A DNA stretch of 64,000 nt from contig WGBO01000006.1 in NCBI GenBank assembly GCA_015494295.1, positions 163,234-227,233 of the forward strand, given 5' to 3'. This stretch comes from Gammaproteobacteria bacterium. Its GTDB lineage: Bacteria > Pseudomonadota > Gammaproteobacteria > DSM-19610. The notes beneath the pieces are model-generated. The model had not been told where the DNA came from and ran no database searches. It was given only the letters and a program-made list of their open reading frames with translations. This document shows positions 48,368-58,258 of this stretch, one piece after another (within the stretch, counting starts at the first letter, position 1; every line of letters starts with the position of its first letter). The translations under genes and the position numbers were made by a program.

Positions 48368-49488
48368 GCACCCTCCTCGACAGCGGCCGCGAGGACGCAA
48401 GCCGCCGCGACTGGCAACACCTGCTGCACATCGACGCCGTGCTGCTGTTCGGCCTGCTGGCCACCTCGGCGTTCGGCCTGATGGTGCTGTACAGCGCCGG
48501 TGGCCAGGAGCAATCCATCCTGGTACGGCAACTGGTGCGCCTGGGCATTGCCTTCGGCGCCATGGCGGTGGTCGCGCAATTGCGGCCGCAGTGGCTGCAA
48601 CGCTGGACACCCTGGCTGTACGGTCTCGGGATACTGCTGCTGGTGGCGGTGCTGGTGATGGGCGACGTCGGCAAGGGCGCGCAACGCTGGCTGGATTTCG
48701 GTTTCGTGCGCTTCCAACCCTCGGAGATGATGAAACTCGCCGTGCCCATGATGGTGGCCTGGTACCTGGCCGACAAGCGCCTGCCGCCCACCGGTTCGCG
48801 CCTGCTGGTGGCCGGCGCCCTGATCGTGGTGCCGGTGGTGCTGATCGCGCGCCAGCCCGACCTCGGCACTTCGCTGCTGATCGGCAGTTCCGGTTTCTTC
48901 GTGCTGTTCCTCGCCGGCCTGTCCTGGCGGCTGCTCGGCGGCCTGGCACTGCTGGCCGCGGCCGGCGCGCCGATCCTGTGGCATTTCATGCACGACTACC
49001 AGCGCCAGCGCGTGATCACCTTCCTCAACCCGGAACAGGACCCGCTCGGCACCGGTTACCACATCATCCAGTCCAAGATCGCCATCGGCTCCGGCGGCCT
49101 GTTCGGCAAGGGCTGGCTGAACGGCACCCAGGCGCACCTGGAGTTCCTGCCGGAGCGCAGCACCGATTTCATCTTCGCGGTGCTGGGCGAGGAATTCGGC
49201 CTGCTCGGCATCCTTGTCCTGCTGACCCTCTATACCTTCATCATCGTGCGCAGCCTGCATATCGCCACCCAGGCCCAGGACACCTACAGCCGCCTGCTGG
49301 CGGGCAGCCTCGCCATGACCTTTTTCATCTATATCATCGTCAACACCGGCATGGTCACCGGCCTGTTGCCGGTGGTGGGCCTGCCGCTGCCGCTGATCAG
49401 CTACGGCGGCACGTCCATGGTGACCCTGATGACCGGTTTCGGTATCCTCATGTCCATACACACGCACCGCAAGCTGCTGCCAACCTAG
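48364..49488 (+). CDS. rodA: SEDS-family peptidoglycan glycosyltransferase RodA
   Basis: 374 residues and about ten membrane segments. SEDS hallmarks: RWLDFGFVRFQPSEMMKLAVPM, ARQPDLGTSLLI and the C-terminal GLPLPLISYGGTSM. RodA polymerises glycan strands from lipid II and partners with PBP2 encoded just upstream. mltB begins 4 bases after its stop. Confidence 0.98.
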   Translation: MSTLLDSGREDASRRDWQHLLHIDAVLLFGLLATSAFGLMVLYSAGGQEQSILVRQLVRLGIAFGAMAVVAQLRPQWLQRWTPWLYGLGILLLVAVLVMGDVGKGAQRWLDFGFVRFQPSEMMKLAVPMMVAWYLADKRLPPTGSRLLVAGALIVVPVVLIARQPDLGTSLLIGSSGFFVLFLAGLSWRLLGGLALLAAAGAPILWHFMHDYQRQRVITFLNPEQDPLGTGYHIIQSKIAIGSGGLFGKGWLNGTQAHLEFLPERSTDFIFAVLGEEFGLLGILVLLTLYTFIIVRSLHIATQAQDTYSRLLAGSLAMTFFIYIIVNTGMVTGLLPVVGLPLPLISYGGTSMVTLMTGFGILMSIHTHRKLLPT

Positions 49489-49491
49489 GGA

Positions 49492-50496
49492 ATGCCCGTG
49501 TTTTTGAAGAAGCTGCTCTCCGCCACCCTGCTCGCCCTCTGCGGCATCGCCGCGCCGCCACTGTCGGCCGGGGATTTCAGCCACAACACACGCACCCTGG
49601 CGTTCATCGACGACATGGTGAAACAGCATGGCTTCGACCGCGGCGAACTCAAGGCCCTGTTCGCCGAGGCGCGCAAGCGCGACGACATCCTCGAGGCCAT
49701 CGCGCGGCCGGCCGAGAAAACCAAGCCCTGGCACGAGTACCGCAAGATCTTCGTCACACCGCAGCGCGTCGAGGGCGGCGTGGCATTCTGGCGCCAGCAC
49801 GCCGGGGTACTGGAACGCGCCGCCCGCGAACTCGAGGTGGACCCCGCCATCGTGGTCGCGATCATCGGCGTGGAAACCCGCTACGGCAAGCACACCGGGC
49901 GCTACCGGGTGCTCGACGCCCTGTCCACGCTGGCCTTCGCCTACCCGCCGCGCAGCAAGTTCTTCCGTTCGGAACTGGAGCAGTTCCTGATCCTGTCGCG
50001 CGAGGAAAACATCGACCTGCGCAAGGCCAGGGGCTCCTACGCGGGCGCCATGGGCTACGGCCAGTTCATCCCTTCCAGCTACCGCAACTATGCCATCGAC
50101 TTCGACCGCGACGGCCAGCGCGACCTGTGGAGCAATATCGACGACATCATCGGCAGCGTCGCCAACTATTTCCACCGCCATGGCTGGCGGGCCGGCGAGC
50201 CGGTGGCCAACCGCGTCACCCGCGGCAAGGTGCCGCCGGAACTGGTATCCGAAAACAGCAAGCCGGACCGCACCGCCGGCGAGCTGGCCGCGCTCGGCAT
50301 CCATACCACGCCGTCGCTGCCGGCCGAACAGCCGGTGGCGGTGCTGGAGCTGCAACAGCCACACGGCAAGGAACACTGGCTGACCAGCAGGAACTTCTAT
50401 GTCATCACGCGCTATAACCGCAGCCCCCTGTACGCCATGTCGGTGTACCAGCTCAGCCAGGCGATTCGTCATGCCTACCGGCAAGACCCGTCCTGA
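49492..50496 (+). CDS. mltB: Lytic murein transglycosylase B
   Basis: 334 residues with an N-terminal signal (LLSATLLALCGIAAPPLSA; no clear lipobox Cys at the cleavage site, so perhaps soluble or not lipidated). The catalytic Glu is in VAIIGVETRYGKHTGRYRVLDALSTLAF, and the family segment SYAGAMGYGQFIPSSYRNYAIDFDRDG is complete. It cleaves glycan strands to leave 1,6-anhydro ends, supporting wall growth. Its last 26 bases overlap the rlpA start. Confidence 0.95.
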   Translation: MPVFLKKLLSATLLALCGIAAPPLSAGDFSHNTRTLAFIDDMVKQHGFDRGELKALFAEARKRDDILEAIARPAEKTKPWHEYRKIFVTPQRVEGGVAFWRQHAGVLERAARELEVDPAIVVAIIGVETRYGKHTGRYRVLDALSTLAFAYPPRSKFFRSELEQFLILSREENIDLRKARGSYAGAMGYGQFIPSSYRNYAIDFDRDGQRDLWSNIDDIIGSVANYFHRHGWRAGEPVANRVTRGKVPPELVSENSKPDRTAGELAALGIHTTPSLPAEQPVAVLELQQPHGKEHWLTSRNFYVITRYNRSPLYAMSVYQLSQAIRHAYRQDPS

Positions 50497-51355
50497 ACCC
50501 CGCCTTCTGATCGGCGGACTGGCCGCCGGTCTGTTGCTGCTCTCGGCCTGCTCCAGCACCGGTGGCGGACGCTACAGCCAGCGCCACGACAGCGCCCCCG
50601 ACGACAACATCGACGTTTCCATGATCGCCGACGCCACGCCGCGCGTCGAACCCCGCAGCCGCTACGGCAACCCGGCCTCCTACGTGGTGCGCGGCAGGCG
50701 CTACCACACCCTGGACAGCAGCGAGGGCTACCGGGAGCGCGGCATCGCCTCCTGGTACGGCACCAAGTTCCACGGCCACCGCACCTCCAGTGGCGAAACC
50801 TACGACATGTACAAGATGACCGCGGCTCACAAGACACTGCCGCTGCCGACCTACGCACGTGTCACCAACCTGCGCAACGGCAAGTCGGTGGTGGTCAAGA
50901 TCAACGACCGCGGCCCCTTCCACGAAAACCGCCTGATAGACCTGTCGTGGGCGGCGGCCAAGCGCCTCGGCATCCTTGGCAAGGGTACCGGGCTGGTGGA
51001 GGTGGAAGCGCTGACCCCCGGCAAACAACGCGCGCGTGAAGTGCGCGTGAACACGCCGCCCGCACCGCTCCCGGCTGCCGCCACACCGGCGCCGTCGGCA
51101 CCCCGGAACGCGGCGGAGCCGGCCCTGTACCTTCAGGTCGGCGCCTTCCTGAGCCGCAGCAACGCCGAACGCCTAAAGCGTCGCCTTTCCGCGACAGCCG
51201 CGGGAGCGCAGCTCCACATCAGCGAGGGCATGTCCAACCGGCAACGGGTCTACCGGGTTCGTATCGGACCGCTGGACAGCGTGGAACGCGCCGACGGGCT
51301 GGCCCGGACACTGCTGGAACACGGCGTGGAAAGCCCGCGCGTCGTCATCGACTAG
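50471..51355 (+). CDS. rlpA: Septal-ring lytic transglycosylase RlpA (lipoprotein with SPOR domain)
   Basis: 294 residues. Lipoprotein signal LLLLSAC (Cys27); double-psi beta-barrel domain with GIASWYGTKFHGHRTSSGE, MTAAHKTLPLPTYARVTNL and VKINDRGPFHENRLIDLS (conserved acid and His). After a Pro/Ala linker comes a C-terminal SPOR domain (ALYLQVGAFLSRSNAERLKRRL) that binds denuded glycan at the septum. The start at 50471 lies inside mltB. Confidence 0.94.
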   Translation: MPTGKTRPEPRLLIGGLAAGLLLLSACSSTGGGRYSQRHDSAPDDNIDVSMIADATPRVEPRSRYGNPASYVVRGRRYHTLDSSEGYRERGIASWYGTKFHGHRTSSGETYDMYKMTAAHKTLPLPTYARVTNLRNGKSVVVKINDRGPFHENRLIDLSWAAAKRLGILGKGTGLVEVEALTPGKQRAREVRVNTPPAPLPAAATPAPSAPRNAAEPALYLQVGAFLSRSNAERLKRRLSATAAGAQLHISEGMSNRQRVYRVRIGPLDSVERADGLARTLLEHGVESPRVVID

Positions 51356-51417
51356 CCGTTGAAAAACCCCTGTCAAGCGCACACAATGCGGCACTTGACG
51401 TGACCACAGGACATCCC

Positions 51418-52560
51418 ATGACCCACAAACCGCTGTTCCTCTTTCTGCTGACAGTCCTGCTGCTGGCGAGCAATCTGCTGCACGCCGCCGCGCCGGTGCC
51501 GCGCCCCCCGTCGGTGGGTGCGAAAGGCTACCTGGTGGAAGACTTTCACAGCGAACAGGTCATCGCCGAGAAGAACGCCGACCAGCGACTGGAACCGGCC
51601 AGCATCACCAAGCTGATGAGCGCCTACGTGATCTTCAGCGAAATCCGCAACGGCACCCTGTCTCTGGAGGACAAGGTCCGGATCAGCAAGAAGGCGTGGC
51701 GCACCGAAGGCTCGCGCATGTTCGTGGAGGTGAACACCCAGGTCAGTGTCGCCGACCTGATCAAGGGCATGATCATCCAGTCCGGCAACGACGCCACCGT
51801 GGCGCTGGCCGAACAGGTTGCCGGCACCGAGGAAGGCTTCGCCTCGCTGATGAATCACTACGCGCAGCAGCTCGGCCTGCGCAACAGCCACTTCGTCAAC
51901 AGCACCGGCCTCCCCGACAAGGACCACTACACCACCGCGCGCGACATTGCCCGCATTGCGCGCGCGCTGATCCGCGAGTTCCCCGAGTACTACCAGTGGT
52001 ACTCGCAACGCAGCTTTACCTACAACGGCATCACCCAGTACAACCGCAACAAGCTGCTGTGGCGCGACGAATCGGTCGACGGCCTGAAAACCGGTCACAC
52101 CGAATCGGCCGGTTACTGCCTGGTCACCTCGGCGGAGCGCAACGGCATGCGTCTTATCAGCGTGGTGCTGGGCACCAGGAGCGAGGAAGCGCGCGCCGAC
52201 GCCAGCCAGGCATTGCTCAACTACGGTTTCCGCTTCTTTGAAACCCACAAACTCTACGAAGGGGGCGACAAGCTGACCAGCGCCAGGGTGTGGAAGGGCG
52301 CGACCGGATCCGTCGATCTGGGGCTCGCGGAAACCCTGTACGTCACCATTCCGCGCGGCGAATACAAGAACCTGGACGCCTCCATGCAACTGCGCGAACA
52401 GATCATCGCACCGGTCGCCAAAGGCCAGGTGCTGGGTCGCGTGGTCATACGCCTCGGCGACACGCTGGTCAGGGAAAAGGACCTGATCGCCCTGAACGCG
52501 GTGGAGGAAGGCAGTTTCTGGCAACGCATCGTCGACGAAGCGTTGCTGTATTTCGAGTAG
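51418..52560 (+). CDS. dacA: D-alanyl-D-alanine carboxypeptidase (PBP5/6 family)
   Basis: 380 residues. Signal peptide (LFLFLLTVLLLASNLLHAA), then the DD-peptidase domain with Ser62-Lys65 (ASITKLM), SGN at 122-124 (IIQSGNDATVAL) and KTG (VDGLKTGHTESAG). The C-terminal beta domain and a final helix (QRIVDEALLYF) would anchor it to the inner membrane surface. It trims terminal D-Ala from stem peptides. The ATG at 51418 with GGACAT upstream is preferred to a GTG at 51400. Confidence 0.95.
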   Translation: MTHKPLFLFLLTVLLLASNLLHAAAPVPRPPSVGAKGYLVEDFHSEQVIAEKNADQRLEPASITKLMSAYVIFSEIRNGTLSLEDKVRISKKAWRTEGSRMFVEVNTQVSVADLIKGMIIQSGNDATVALAEQVAGTEEGFASLMNHYAQQLGLRNSHFVNSTGLPDKDHYTTARDIARIARALIREFPEYYQWYSQRSFTYNGITQYNRNKLLWRDESVDGLKTGHTESAGYCLVTSAERNGMRLISVVLGTRSEEARADASQALLNYGFRFFETHKLYEGGDKLTSARVWKGATGSVDLGLAETLYVTIPRGEYKNLDASMQLREQIIAPVAKGQVLGRVVIRLGDTLVREKDLIALNAVEEGSFWQRIVDEALLYFE

Positions 52561-52566
52561 GCGCGC

Positions 52567-53445
52567 GTGAGCATCGTCTACCTTAACGGCGACTTCCTGC
52601 CGATCGAGGACGCCTGCGTGTCGGTCACCGACCGCGGTTTCCTGTTCGGCGACGGCGTATACGAAGTCATCCCCGCCTACGGTGGGCGCCTGTTCCGCCT
52701 GCCCCACCACCTGCAACGGCTACAGGACAGCCTGGACGGCATTCGGCTCGACAACCCGCTGGACACGGCGGGCTGGACGGTGCTGCTGGAAACCCTGCTG
52801 GAACGCAACCGTGACCGTGCCGGGGACAACAACGACCAGTCGCTTTACCTGCAGGTCACACGCGGTACCGCGCGCAGGCGCGACCATGCTTTCCCGGCCG
52901 AGGTACGGCACACGGTCTACGCCTGCGCCAATCCCATACCCGCGCCCGACCCCGCCCTGGAGCGCGACGGCGTGGCGGCCATCACCCTCGATGACATCCG
53001 CTGGGCCTGGTGCAACATCAAGGCCATCACCCTGTTGCCCAATGTGCTGCTGCGCCAGCAGGCCGGCGAGCGCGGCGCCGCGGAAGCAATCCTGATCCGT
53101 GATGGCAAGGCCATCGAAGCCTCGTCGAGCAACATCTTCATCGTCGAGCAGGGCGTCATCGTCACCCCGCCAAAAAGCCCGGTGATGCTGCCCGGCATCA
53201 CCCGTGACCTGGTGCTGGAACTGGCCGCGCAGCACGGACTCGCCAGCCGTGAAGAAGATATCGGGGAGCAGCGCCTGCACGCGGCGGACGAAGTGTGGAT
53301 CACCAGCTCGACCCGCGAGATCGTGCCGGTCACGCGTCTCGACAACCGCCCGGTTGGAGACGGACGCCCCGGCCCGGTGTGGCGCGCCATGCTCGGCCAC
53401 TACCGCGCCTACAAGGCCGCGGTGCGGCGCGGCGACGCCGACTAG
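52567..53445 (+). CDS. dat: D-amino-acid (D-alanine) aminotransferase, class IV PLP enzyme
   Basis: 292 residues from a GTG, 6 bases after dacA. Fold-type IV pattern: VSVTDRGFLFGDGVYEVIPAYGGRLFRL near residues 18-46, the PLP-Lys in WCNIKAITLLPNVL near 156, and EASSSNIFIVEQG. The order and length fit D-amino-acid aminotransferase more than branched-chain or aminodeoxychorismate enzymes. Position after a D-Ala carboxypeptidase suggests recycling or supply of D-Ala/D-Glu for the cell wall (inference). Confidence 0.88.
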   Translation: MSIVYLNGDFLPIEDACVSVTDRGFLFGDGVYEVIPAYGGRLFRLPHHLQRLQDSLDGIRLDNPLDTAGWTVLLETLLERNRDRAGDNNDQSLYLQVTRGTARRRDHAFPAEVRHTVYACANPIPAPDPALERDGVAAITLDDIRWAWCNIKAITLLPNVLLRQQAGERGAAEAILIRDGKAIEASSSNIFIVEQGVIVTPPKSPVMLPGITRDLVLELAAQHGLASREEDIGEQRLHAADEVWITSSTREIVPVTRLDNRPVGDGRPGPVWRAMLGHYRAYKAAVRRGDAD

Positions 53446-54083
53446 TCGCGCCGTGGCTGGAAGGCGCGCAACTGGCGGTCGTGCCAACGCGACAGCAATA
53501 ACAGCGCCAGCAACGCGCCCAGCAGCGCGAACAGCATGTCCGACTGGGTGTCCCACTCGTAGCCCTGTGTACCGAGGAAAGCCTGGGCAGCCGTCCCGGT
53601 CGCCACCGCCACGAACCACTCGATCAGTTCGTAGAAAGCGCTGAAGGCGAGACAGAAGCACACCACCAGGAAATTCAGCCAGGCCCGGCCGTTGACCACG
53701 CGCCGGCGCAGCAACAACTCGCGCGCGATCATGGCGGGCACGAAGCCCTGCGCGAAGTGCCCGAGCTTGTCATAGTTGTTGCGCGCAAGGCCGAACCAGT
53801 CACGGAAAGTATCGAACAACGGGACTTCGGCATAGGTGTAGTGTCCCCCCACCATGAGAATGATGCTGTGCGCGAGAATCAGCACGTAGACCAGCGGCGT
53901 AAGCGGGAATCGTTTGCGGGTCAGCGCCAGCACCAGCACACCGATCAGCGCGGGCGCCACTTCCAGCACCCAGGTGAAACGATCCCTTGGCGCAATCGCC
54001 GACCATAGCAACACGGCGAAAAAGATCGCCAGCCAGAGCAGCGCACCGGCGGACAACAGCGGCGTCTCGCGGGAAGCCTTCAT
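53442..54083 (-). CDS. DUF2238/YjdF family inner-membrane protein
   Basis: 213 residues with about six membrane segments (ALLWLAIFFAVLLWSAIA, VLEVAPALIGVLVLALT, VYVLILAHSIILMVGGHYTYAEVPLF and others). The NNYDKLGHFAQGFVPAMIARELLLRR and FYELIEWFVAVATG segments with conserved His and Glu are typical of DUF2238. Function is not known. GGAG lies 6 bases before the ATG. The stop overlaps that of the convergent aminotransferase by 4 bases. Confidence 0.88.
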   Translation of the reverse strand: MKASRETPLLSAGALLWLAIFFAVLLWSAIAPRDRFTWVLEVAPALIGVLVLALTRKRFPLTPLVYVLILAHSIILMVGGHYTYAEVPLFDTFRDWFGLARNNYDKLGHFAQGFVPAMIARELLLRRRVVNGRAWLNFLVVCFCLAFSAFYELIEWFVAVATGTAAQAFLGTQGYEWDTQSDMLFALLGALLALLLLSRWHDRQLRAFQPRRD

Positions 54084-54151
54084 GGATGCTCCTGTAATGA
54101 ACCAGTGACTGCCACGACGGTAGCGGCCGCGCGGCCTGCGATCAAGGCCGG

Positions 54152-55588
54152 TCAGTCGAACAGGCCCTGCAGGTACCAGCCATGCCCGCCTTCCAGCTCC
54201 CGATAGATCCAGTAGCAGGCGCCAGCCGAATCGCGCGCCACGAAGTAGTCCCGGCGCACTTCCTCCCCGTCCCACCAGCCCGACTCGACCCGCTCCCGTC
54301 CCGGCTCCAGTTGCAGGGGCCCGTGCAGGCAGGGCCGGCCATCCCGCGTACGCAGGCGGCGCGGCACCGGCAGCAGCCACAGCGGCCGCCCGGCGACCGC
54401 CGGCCGGCACGCCGATGCCTCCCCGGCCTCGAGACTGCGCCAGGCATATTCCGGACGGTGCTCCGCCACCACGTCGAGCCCGCGCACGGCTTCGTCTCCG
54501 AGACGGGCGCGCAGGCGGTCGAGCAGGTCGGCGCGCGCGTCGCCATCGGCGGGCGTAAACAGGTCCGGCGACGTGGCGGCCATTGCCAGCGGCCGCTCGG
54601 CACGCATTTCCAGTTCCAGTACCGGCCCGGGCAGGGACAGGCGCTCCAGCCGCTCGCGCAACAGGCCGGCGATATGTTCCGCGTCCCGGCTCCTGCGCTG
54701 CAGGCCGTGCTCCAGCCGCGTGACCGCCCGGTCCCGGTGGTAAAGGCATATTTCGAGTTGCTGCACGGCGGCGTCGCGGCCGCGCAGCCAGCCGCACAGC
54801 TCCAGCACCAGCCGCCGCACGGCGAACGACAGGGCCTCCGCCCGCGACACTTCGGCGGGCAACACCAGCCGCCGCCGGAAACGCTCCGGCGCCCGCCAGG
54901 GAGGACGCAGGTCGGGACGGCGACCGACAAGGCGGTCGAGATCCTCGACGCAGGCCGGCTCCAGCCGCCGGGCCAGACCGGCGCGCGGCAGGCGCAACAG
55001 TTCCGCGAGCCGGTGCACGCCCATGCCTTGCAGGCGGTCGACGAGCGTCTGCTCCCAGTCCAGCACCGACAACGGCAGGGACGCCAGCGCCGCCGGCAGG
55101 GACGCCACATCGCCGACGTGCCGTTCCCGCCCGCAGCGCGCCAGGCACAGGGCCGCCAGCGGGGTTGGCGCGCTGGCGAGCCGGGCGACATAGCCCAGCG
55201 ACCGCAGGCCGTGCCGCGCCCGTTCCAGCAGTCCTGTCAGCCCACCGAACAGATGCAGACTGCCTTCCACTTCCAGCAACAGGGCGTCAGGGGGCGATAA
55301 GCTGACGACAGGCGTGAACTGGGTGGCCCAGCCGGCGAGGCTCTCCAGCGCCTGCCGCTCGGCGTCACTGTTGCGCGCCACACTGCGCAGCGACCGGCTC
55401 AACGCACGCGCGGCCGCCAGCGGCAGGCCGGGGCAAACGCCCTGCCGCTGTGCCGGCATATTGCAGAACAGGACCCGGCTGTGCCGTCCCGTGCCGCATA
55501 CCGCCAGGGGCACATCGTCACTGCCACTGTGACGGAAGACATCCAGCGGCAACTGCGGAATGTGCAGGCACAACCAGCGCTCGGCCAT
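54152..55588 (-). CDS. imuB: ImuB, Y-family polymerase-like protein of the SOS mutagenesis cassette
   Basis: 478 residues from the ATG at 55588. Y-family-like core with [16 protein letters not shown] at the start, where active polymerases have the first catalytic Asp, and PPDALLLEVEGSLHLFGG, where LLEV replaces the catalytic Asp-Glu. The catalytic acids are missing, as in other ImuB proteins, which serve as adaptors between the beta clamp and DnaE2. C-terminal part RDYFVARDSAGACYWIYREL is typical. It begins 71 bases inside imuA. No dnaE2 follows; the next gene is a DUF2238 protein. Confidence 0.92.
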   Translation of the reverse strand: MAERWLCLHIPQLPLDVFRHSGSDDVPLAVCGTGRHSRVLFCNMPAQRQGVCPGLPLAAARALSRSLRSVARNSDAERQALESLAGWATQFTPVVSLSPPDALLLEVEGSLHLFGGLTGLLERARHGLRSLGYVARLASAPTPLAALCLARCGRERHVGDVASLPAALASLPLSVLDWEQTLVDRLQGMGVHRLAELLRLPRAGLARRLEPACVEDLDRLVGRRPDLRPPWRAPERFRRRLVLPAEVSRAEALSFAVRRLVLELCGWLRGRDAAVQQLEICLYHRDRAVTRLEHGLQRRSRDAEHIAGLLRERLERLSLPGPVLELEMRAERPLAMAATSPDLFTPADGDARADLLDRLRARLGDEAVRGLDVVAEHRPEYAWRSLEAGEASACRPAVAGRPLWLLPVPRRLRTRDGRPCLHGPLQLEPGRERVESGWWDGEEVRRDYFVARDSAGACYWIYRELEGGHGWYLQGLFD

Positions 55589-56207
55589 GGGCCTGTCGGG
55601 AGGGCAGGTGAAGCGGCCCCGTGGGCTGTCCGCCACGGCGCTTGAGAAGGGAAACCACGAGGTCGTCGCCGCGGCGCGCGTGCAGTTGCAGGCGCAGGGC
55701 GGCCGGCGACGGACTGCCGGCAACCGACTGTGACCGGAACAGGAACCCCGAGGCGTCGCCGGCCTCGGCGGCCAGTTGCAGGCGCCGCAGGACCGCGCTG
55801 TCGTTCACCGTCGGCCACGCCAGCACCGCGCTGCAGGTGCCCGAGCGCAGGCTTTGTTCGACGGCCCACAAGCCGTCCTGGCGGACGCCGGGGTGCACCA
55901 GCAGCACCCGCGAAAGGTCGATACCGGCATCCTGCAGGGCGGGCGCGTAAGGTATCCAGGGCGGCGCGACCCAGCAGATCCAGCGGTCCTCGTCCCGGCT
56001 GAGTCGCGCCAGCGCCGGCATCAGCAGACGCAGGGTGCCGGTTCCCTCACGCGCGAACAGGATCTCGGTGAGCGCGCCCCGCGGCCAGCCGCCGCCCGGC
56101 AGGCGGGCATCCAGCCGTTCAAAACCGCTGGCTACGGCGCGTTGCGTGGCGGGCAGGCGGCCGGCGCGCCAGACGTCCGCGCGTTGCAGGATCTGGTCGA
56201 GGCTCAT
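55518..56207 (-). CDS. imuA: ImuA, SOS mutagenesis accessory protein
   Basis: 229 residues of the RecA/SulA-like ImuA family: [26 protein letters not shown] near residue 26, [32 protein letters not shown] in the middle. ImuA supports translesion synthesis by ImuB and DnaE2. It overlaps lexA by 4 bases and imuB by 71, so all three are expressed as one SOS-controlled operon. Confidence 0.92.
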   Translation of the reverse strand: MSLDQILQRADVWRAGRLPATQRAVASGFERLDARLPGGGWPRGALTEILFAREGTGTLRLLMPALARLSRDEDRWICWVAPPWIPYAPALQDAGIDLSRVLLVHPGVRQDGLWAVEQSLRSGTCSAVLAWPTVNDSAVLRRLQLAAEAGDASGFLFRSQSVAGSPSPAALRLQLHARRGDDLVVSLLKRRGGQPTGPLHLPSRQAHGRALVVPAHSAVAAGCLPSQWQ

Positions 56208-56815
56208 AGCGACTGGTTGCGCAGGATGCCGACGCCGAGGCCCTCGATCTCCAGCGCCTGTTCGCGCAGGTCGACACGAATCGGTTCGAATTCCTCGTTC
56301 TCCGGCAACAGGTACACAATGGAGCCGCGCTTGCGGAAACGTTTCACCGTCACCTCGTCGTCCAGCCGCGCCACCACCACCTGCCCGTTCTCGGCCTGGC
56401 GGGTACGGTGCACGGCCAGCAGGTCGCCGTCCATGATGCCGATGTCGCGCATGCTCATGCCCTTGACGCGCAGCAGGTAGTGGGCGCGCGGGTGAAACAG
56501 GGCGGGATCGACCGGGTAGTAGTCCTCGACATTCTCCTCCGCGAGAATGGGTTCACCGGCGGCAACCCGTCCCACCACCGGCAAGCCGTCTTCCTCCTCG
56601 ACGTCCTCCAGCAACCGGATGCCGCGCGAGGACCCCGACAGCAGTTCGATATATCCCTTGCGCGCCAGCGCGCGCAGGTGTTCCTCGGCGGCATTGGGGG
56701 AGCGGAAACCGAAGGCACGGGCGATCTCCGCCCGCGTCGGCGGGTAGCCCTCGTCGTAGATGCAGTCCCGAATCATCGTCAAAATCTCGGCTTGCCGGGG
56801 TGTCAGATCGTCCAT
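56204..56815 (-). CDS. lexA: LexA repressor
   Basis: 203 residues from the ATG at 56815. N-terminal winged helix ([33 protein letters not shown]), the self-cleavage bond Ala86-Gly87 in VAAGEPIL, and the Ser121 (KGMSM) and Lys158 (VTVKRF) dyad. The residue numbers are offset by two from E. coli LexA. It represses the SOS regulon and, through the box in its own promoter, itself with imuA and imuB. Confidence 0.97.
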   Translation of the reverse strand: MDDLTPRQAEILTMIRDCIYDEGYPPTRAEIARAFGFRSPNAAEEHLRALARKGYIELLSGSSRGIRLLEDVEEEDGLPVVGRVAAGEPILAEENVEDYYPVDPALFHPRAHYLLRVKGMSMRDIGIMDGDLLAVHRTRQAENGQVVVARLDDEVTVKRFRKRGSIVYLLPENEEFEPIRVDLREQALEIEGLGVGILRNQSL

Positions 56816-56848
56816 CGCTCCACCTGCTGTGTTTTTATCCAGTGAATG

Positions 56849-56883
56849 TACTGTAAGTATATACAGGTATCGGGAAGATACAA
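56849..56883 (-). promoter_or_regulatory. SOS box and promoter of the lexA-imuA-imuB operon
   Basis: CTGT (56851-56854), eight bases, ACAG (56863-56866) gives the canonical gammaproteobacterial LexA site with flanking TA. On the minus strand, TTGTAT (56878-56883), a 16-base spacer and TATACT (56856-56861) form a good sigma-70 promoter whose -10 lies within the box. LexA binding would therefore directly block the polymerase. Confidence 0.9.
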
Positions 56884-57022
56884 GCCCATCGCTCCGCCGC
56901 CCCCCGGAGCCGTCGGGGGAGTACCAAAAACCCCTGATTCCGGAGGAAATAATGGCGCCCACCCTTTCGCCTGGGGGAGCAGGCGGCTATCATTGGGGCT
57001 TCCTCAAAACGGTTTCTTGCCC

Positions 57023-58249
57023 ATGTCCGCCAGCAGTTTCTCAATCAGCCGCCACGCCACCCGCGCGGTCGCCATCGGCCCGGTCACGGTCGGCGGCGGG
57101 GCGCCGGTAGTGGTCCAGTCGATGACCAATACCGACACCGCCGATGTCGAGGCCACCGTGCGCCAGGTGGCGCAACTCGCCAATGCCGGTTCGGAGCTGG
57201 TGCGGCTCACGGTCAACAGCGAGGAAGCGGCAGCCGCAGTGCCCGTCATCCGCGAGCGGCTCGACGCCATGAATCTCGACGTGCCCCTCATCGGCGATTT
57301 CCACTTCAACGGGCACAAGCTGTTGTCGCGTTACCCCGAGTGCGCGCAGGCGCTTGGCAAGTACCGCATTAATCCCGGCAACGTCGGGCGCGGCAAGAAA
57401 CGCGACGAGCAGTTCGCGAGCATGATCGAAACCGCCTGCCGCTACGACAAGCCGGTCCGCATCGGCGTCAACTGGGGCAGCCTCGACCCTGCCCTGGTGG
57501 CGCGCCTGATGGACGACAACAGCCGCCTCGACGAACCGCGCGACAGCCGCGAACTCATTCACGAAGCGATGGTGAGCTCGGCGCTGGACAACGCCGCGCG
57601 CGCCGAGGAACTGGGCCTGGGCCGCGACCGCATCATCCTGTCGGTCAAGATGAGCGGCGTGCAGGACCTGATAGCGGTCTACCGCACCCTGGCGCGGCGC
57701 TGCGACCACGCCCTGCACCTCGGCCTCACCGAGGCAGGCATGGGCGCCAGGGGCATCGTTGCCTCCACCGCCGCTCTGGCGGTGCTGCTGCAGGAAGGCA
57801 TCGGCGACACCATCCGCATTTCGCTCACCCCCGAACCGGGAGGCAGTCGAAGCGAGGAAGTCCGGGTCGCGCAGGAAATCCTGCAATCCATGGGACTGCG
57901 CGCCTTCACGCCCGGCGTGGTCGCCTGCCCCGGCTGCGGGCGCACCTCGAGCGACTATTTCCAGAAGCTGGCGCAGGACATCCAGGCCTACCTGCGCGAA
58001 CAGATGCCATCATGGCGCAAGCGTTACCCGGGCGTGGAAGACATGACGGTAGCGGTAATGGGCTGCGTGGTGAACGGTCCCGGAGAGAGCAAGCACGCCA
58101 ACATCGGCATCAGCCTGCCGGGAACCGGCGAGCGTCCGGTGGCGCCGGTCTACGTCGACGGCGAGAAGACCGTCACCCTCAAAGGCGAGCGTATCGCCGA
58201 GGAATTCCAGCAACTGGTGGACCGCTACGTGGCGGAACGCTACGGCTGA
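57023..58249 (+). CDS. ispG: (E)-4-hydroxy-3-methylbut-2-enyl-diphosphate synthase IspG
   Basis: 408 residues from the ATG at 57023. This 4Fe-4S enzyme reduces MEcPP to HMBPP near the end of the MEP pathway. Sequence: [20 protein letters not shown] at the start of the barrel, [11 protein letters not shown], and cluster Cys in [11 protein letters not shown] and [18 protein letters not shown]. No ribosome-binding site lies directly before this ATG. An AGGAGGAAATAATG at 56943-56954 instead opens a short frame overlapping the start in another phase (see findings). Confidence 0.96.
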   Translation: MSASSFSISRHATRAVAIGPVTVGGGAPVVVQSMTNTDTADVEATVRQVAQLANAGSELVRLTVNSEEAAAAVPVIRERLDAMNLDVPLIGDFHFNGHKLLSRYPECAQALGKYRINPGNVGRGKKRDEQFASMIETACRYDKPVRIGVNWGSLDPALVARLMDDNSRLDEPRDSRELIHEAMVSSALDNAARAEELGLGRDRIILSVKMSGVQDLIAVYRTLARRCDHALHLGLTEAGMGARGIVASTAALAVLLQEGIGDTIRISLTPEPGGSRSEEVRVAQEILQSMGLRAFTPGVVACPGCGRTSSDYFQKLAQDIQAYLREQMPSWRKRYPGVEDMTVAVMGCVVNGPGESKHANIGISLPGTGERPVAPVYVDGEKTVTLKGERIAEEFQQLVDRYVAERYG

Positions 58250-58258
58250 GGCAACCGC

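Noticed and set aside
45848..50559. Two very long minus-strand open frames across mreD-mrdA-rodA-mltB
   Set aside because: Shadows of well-identified plus-strand genes; low-complexity His/Gln/Asp-rich translation.
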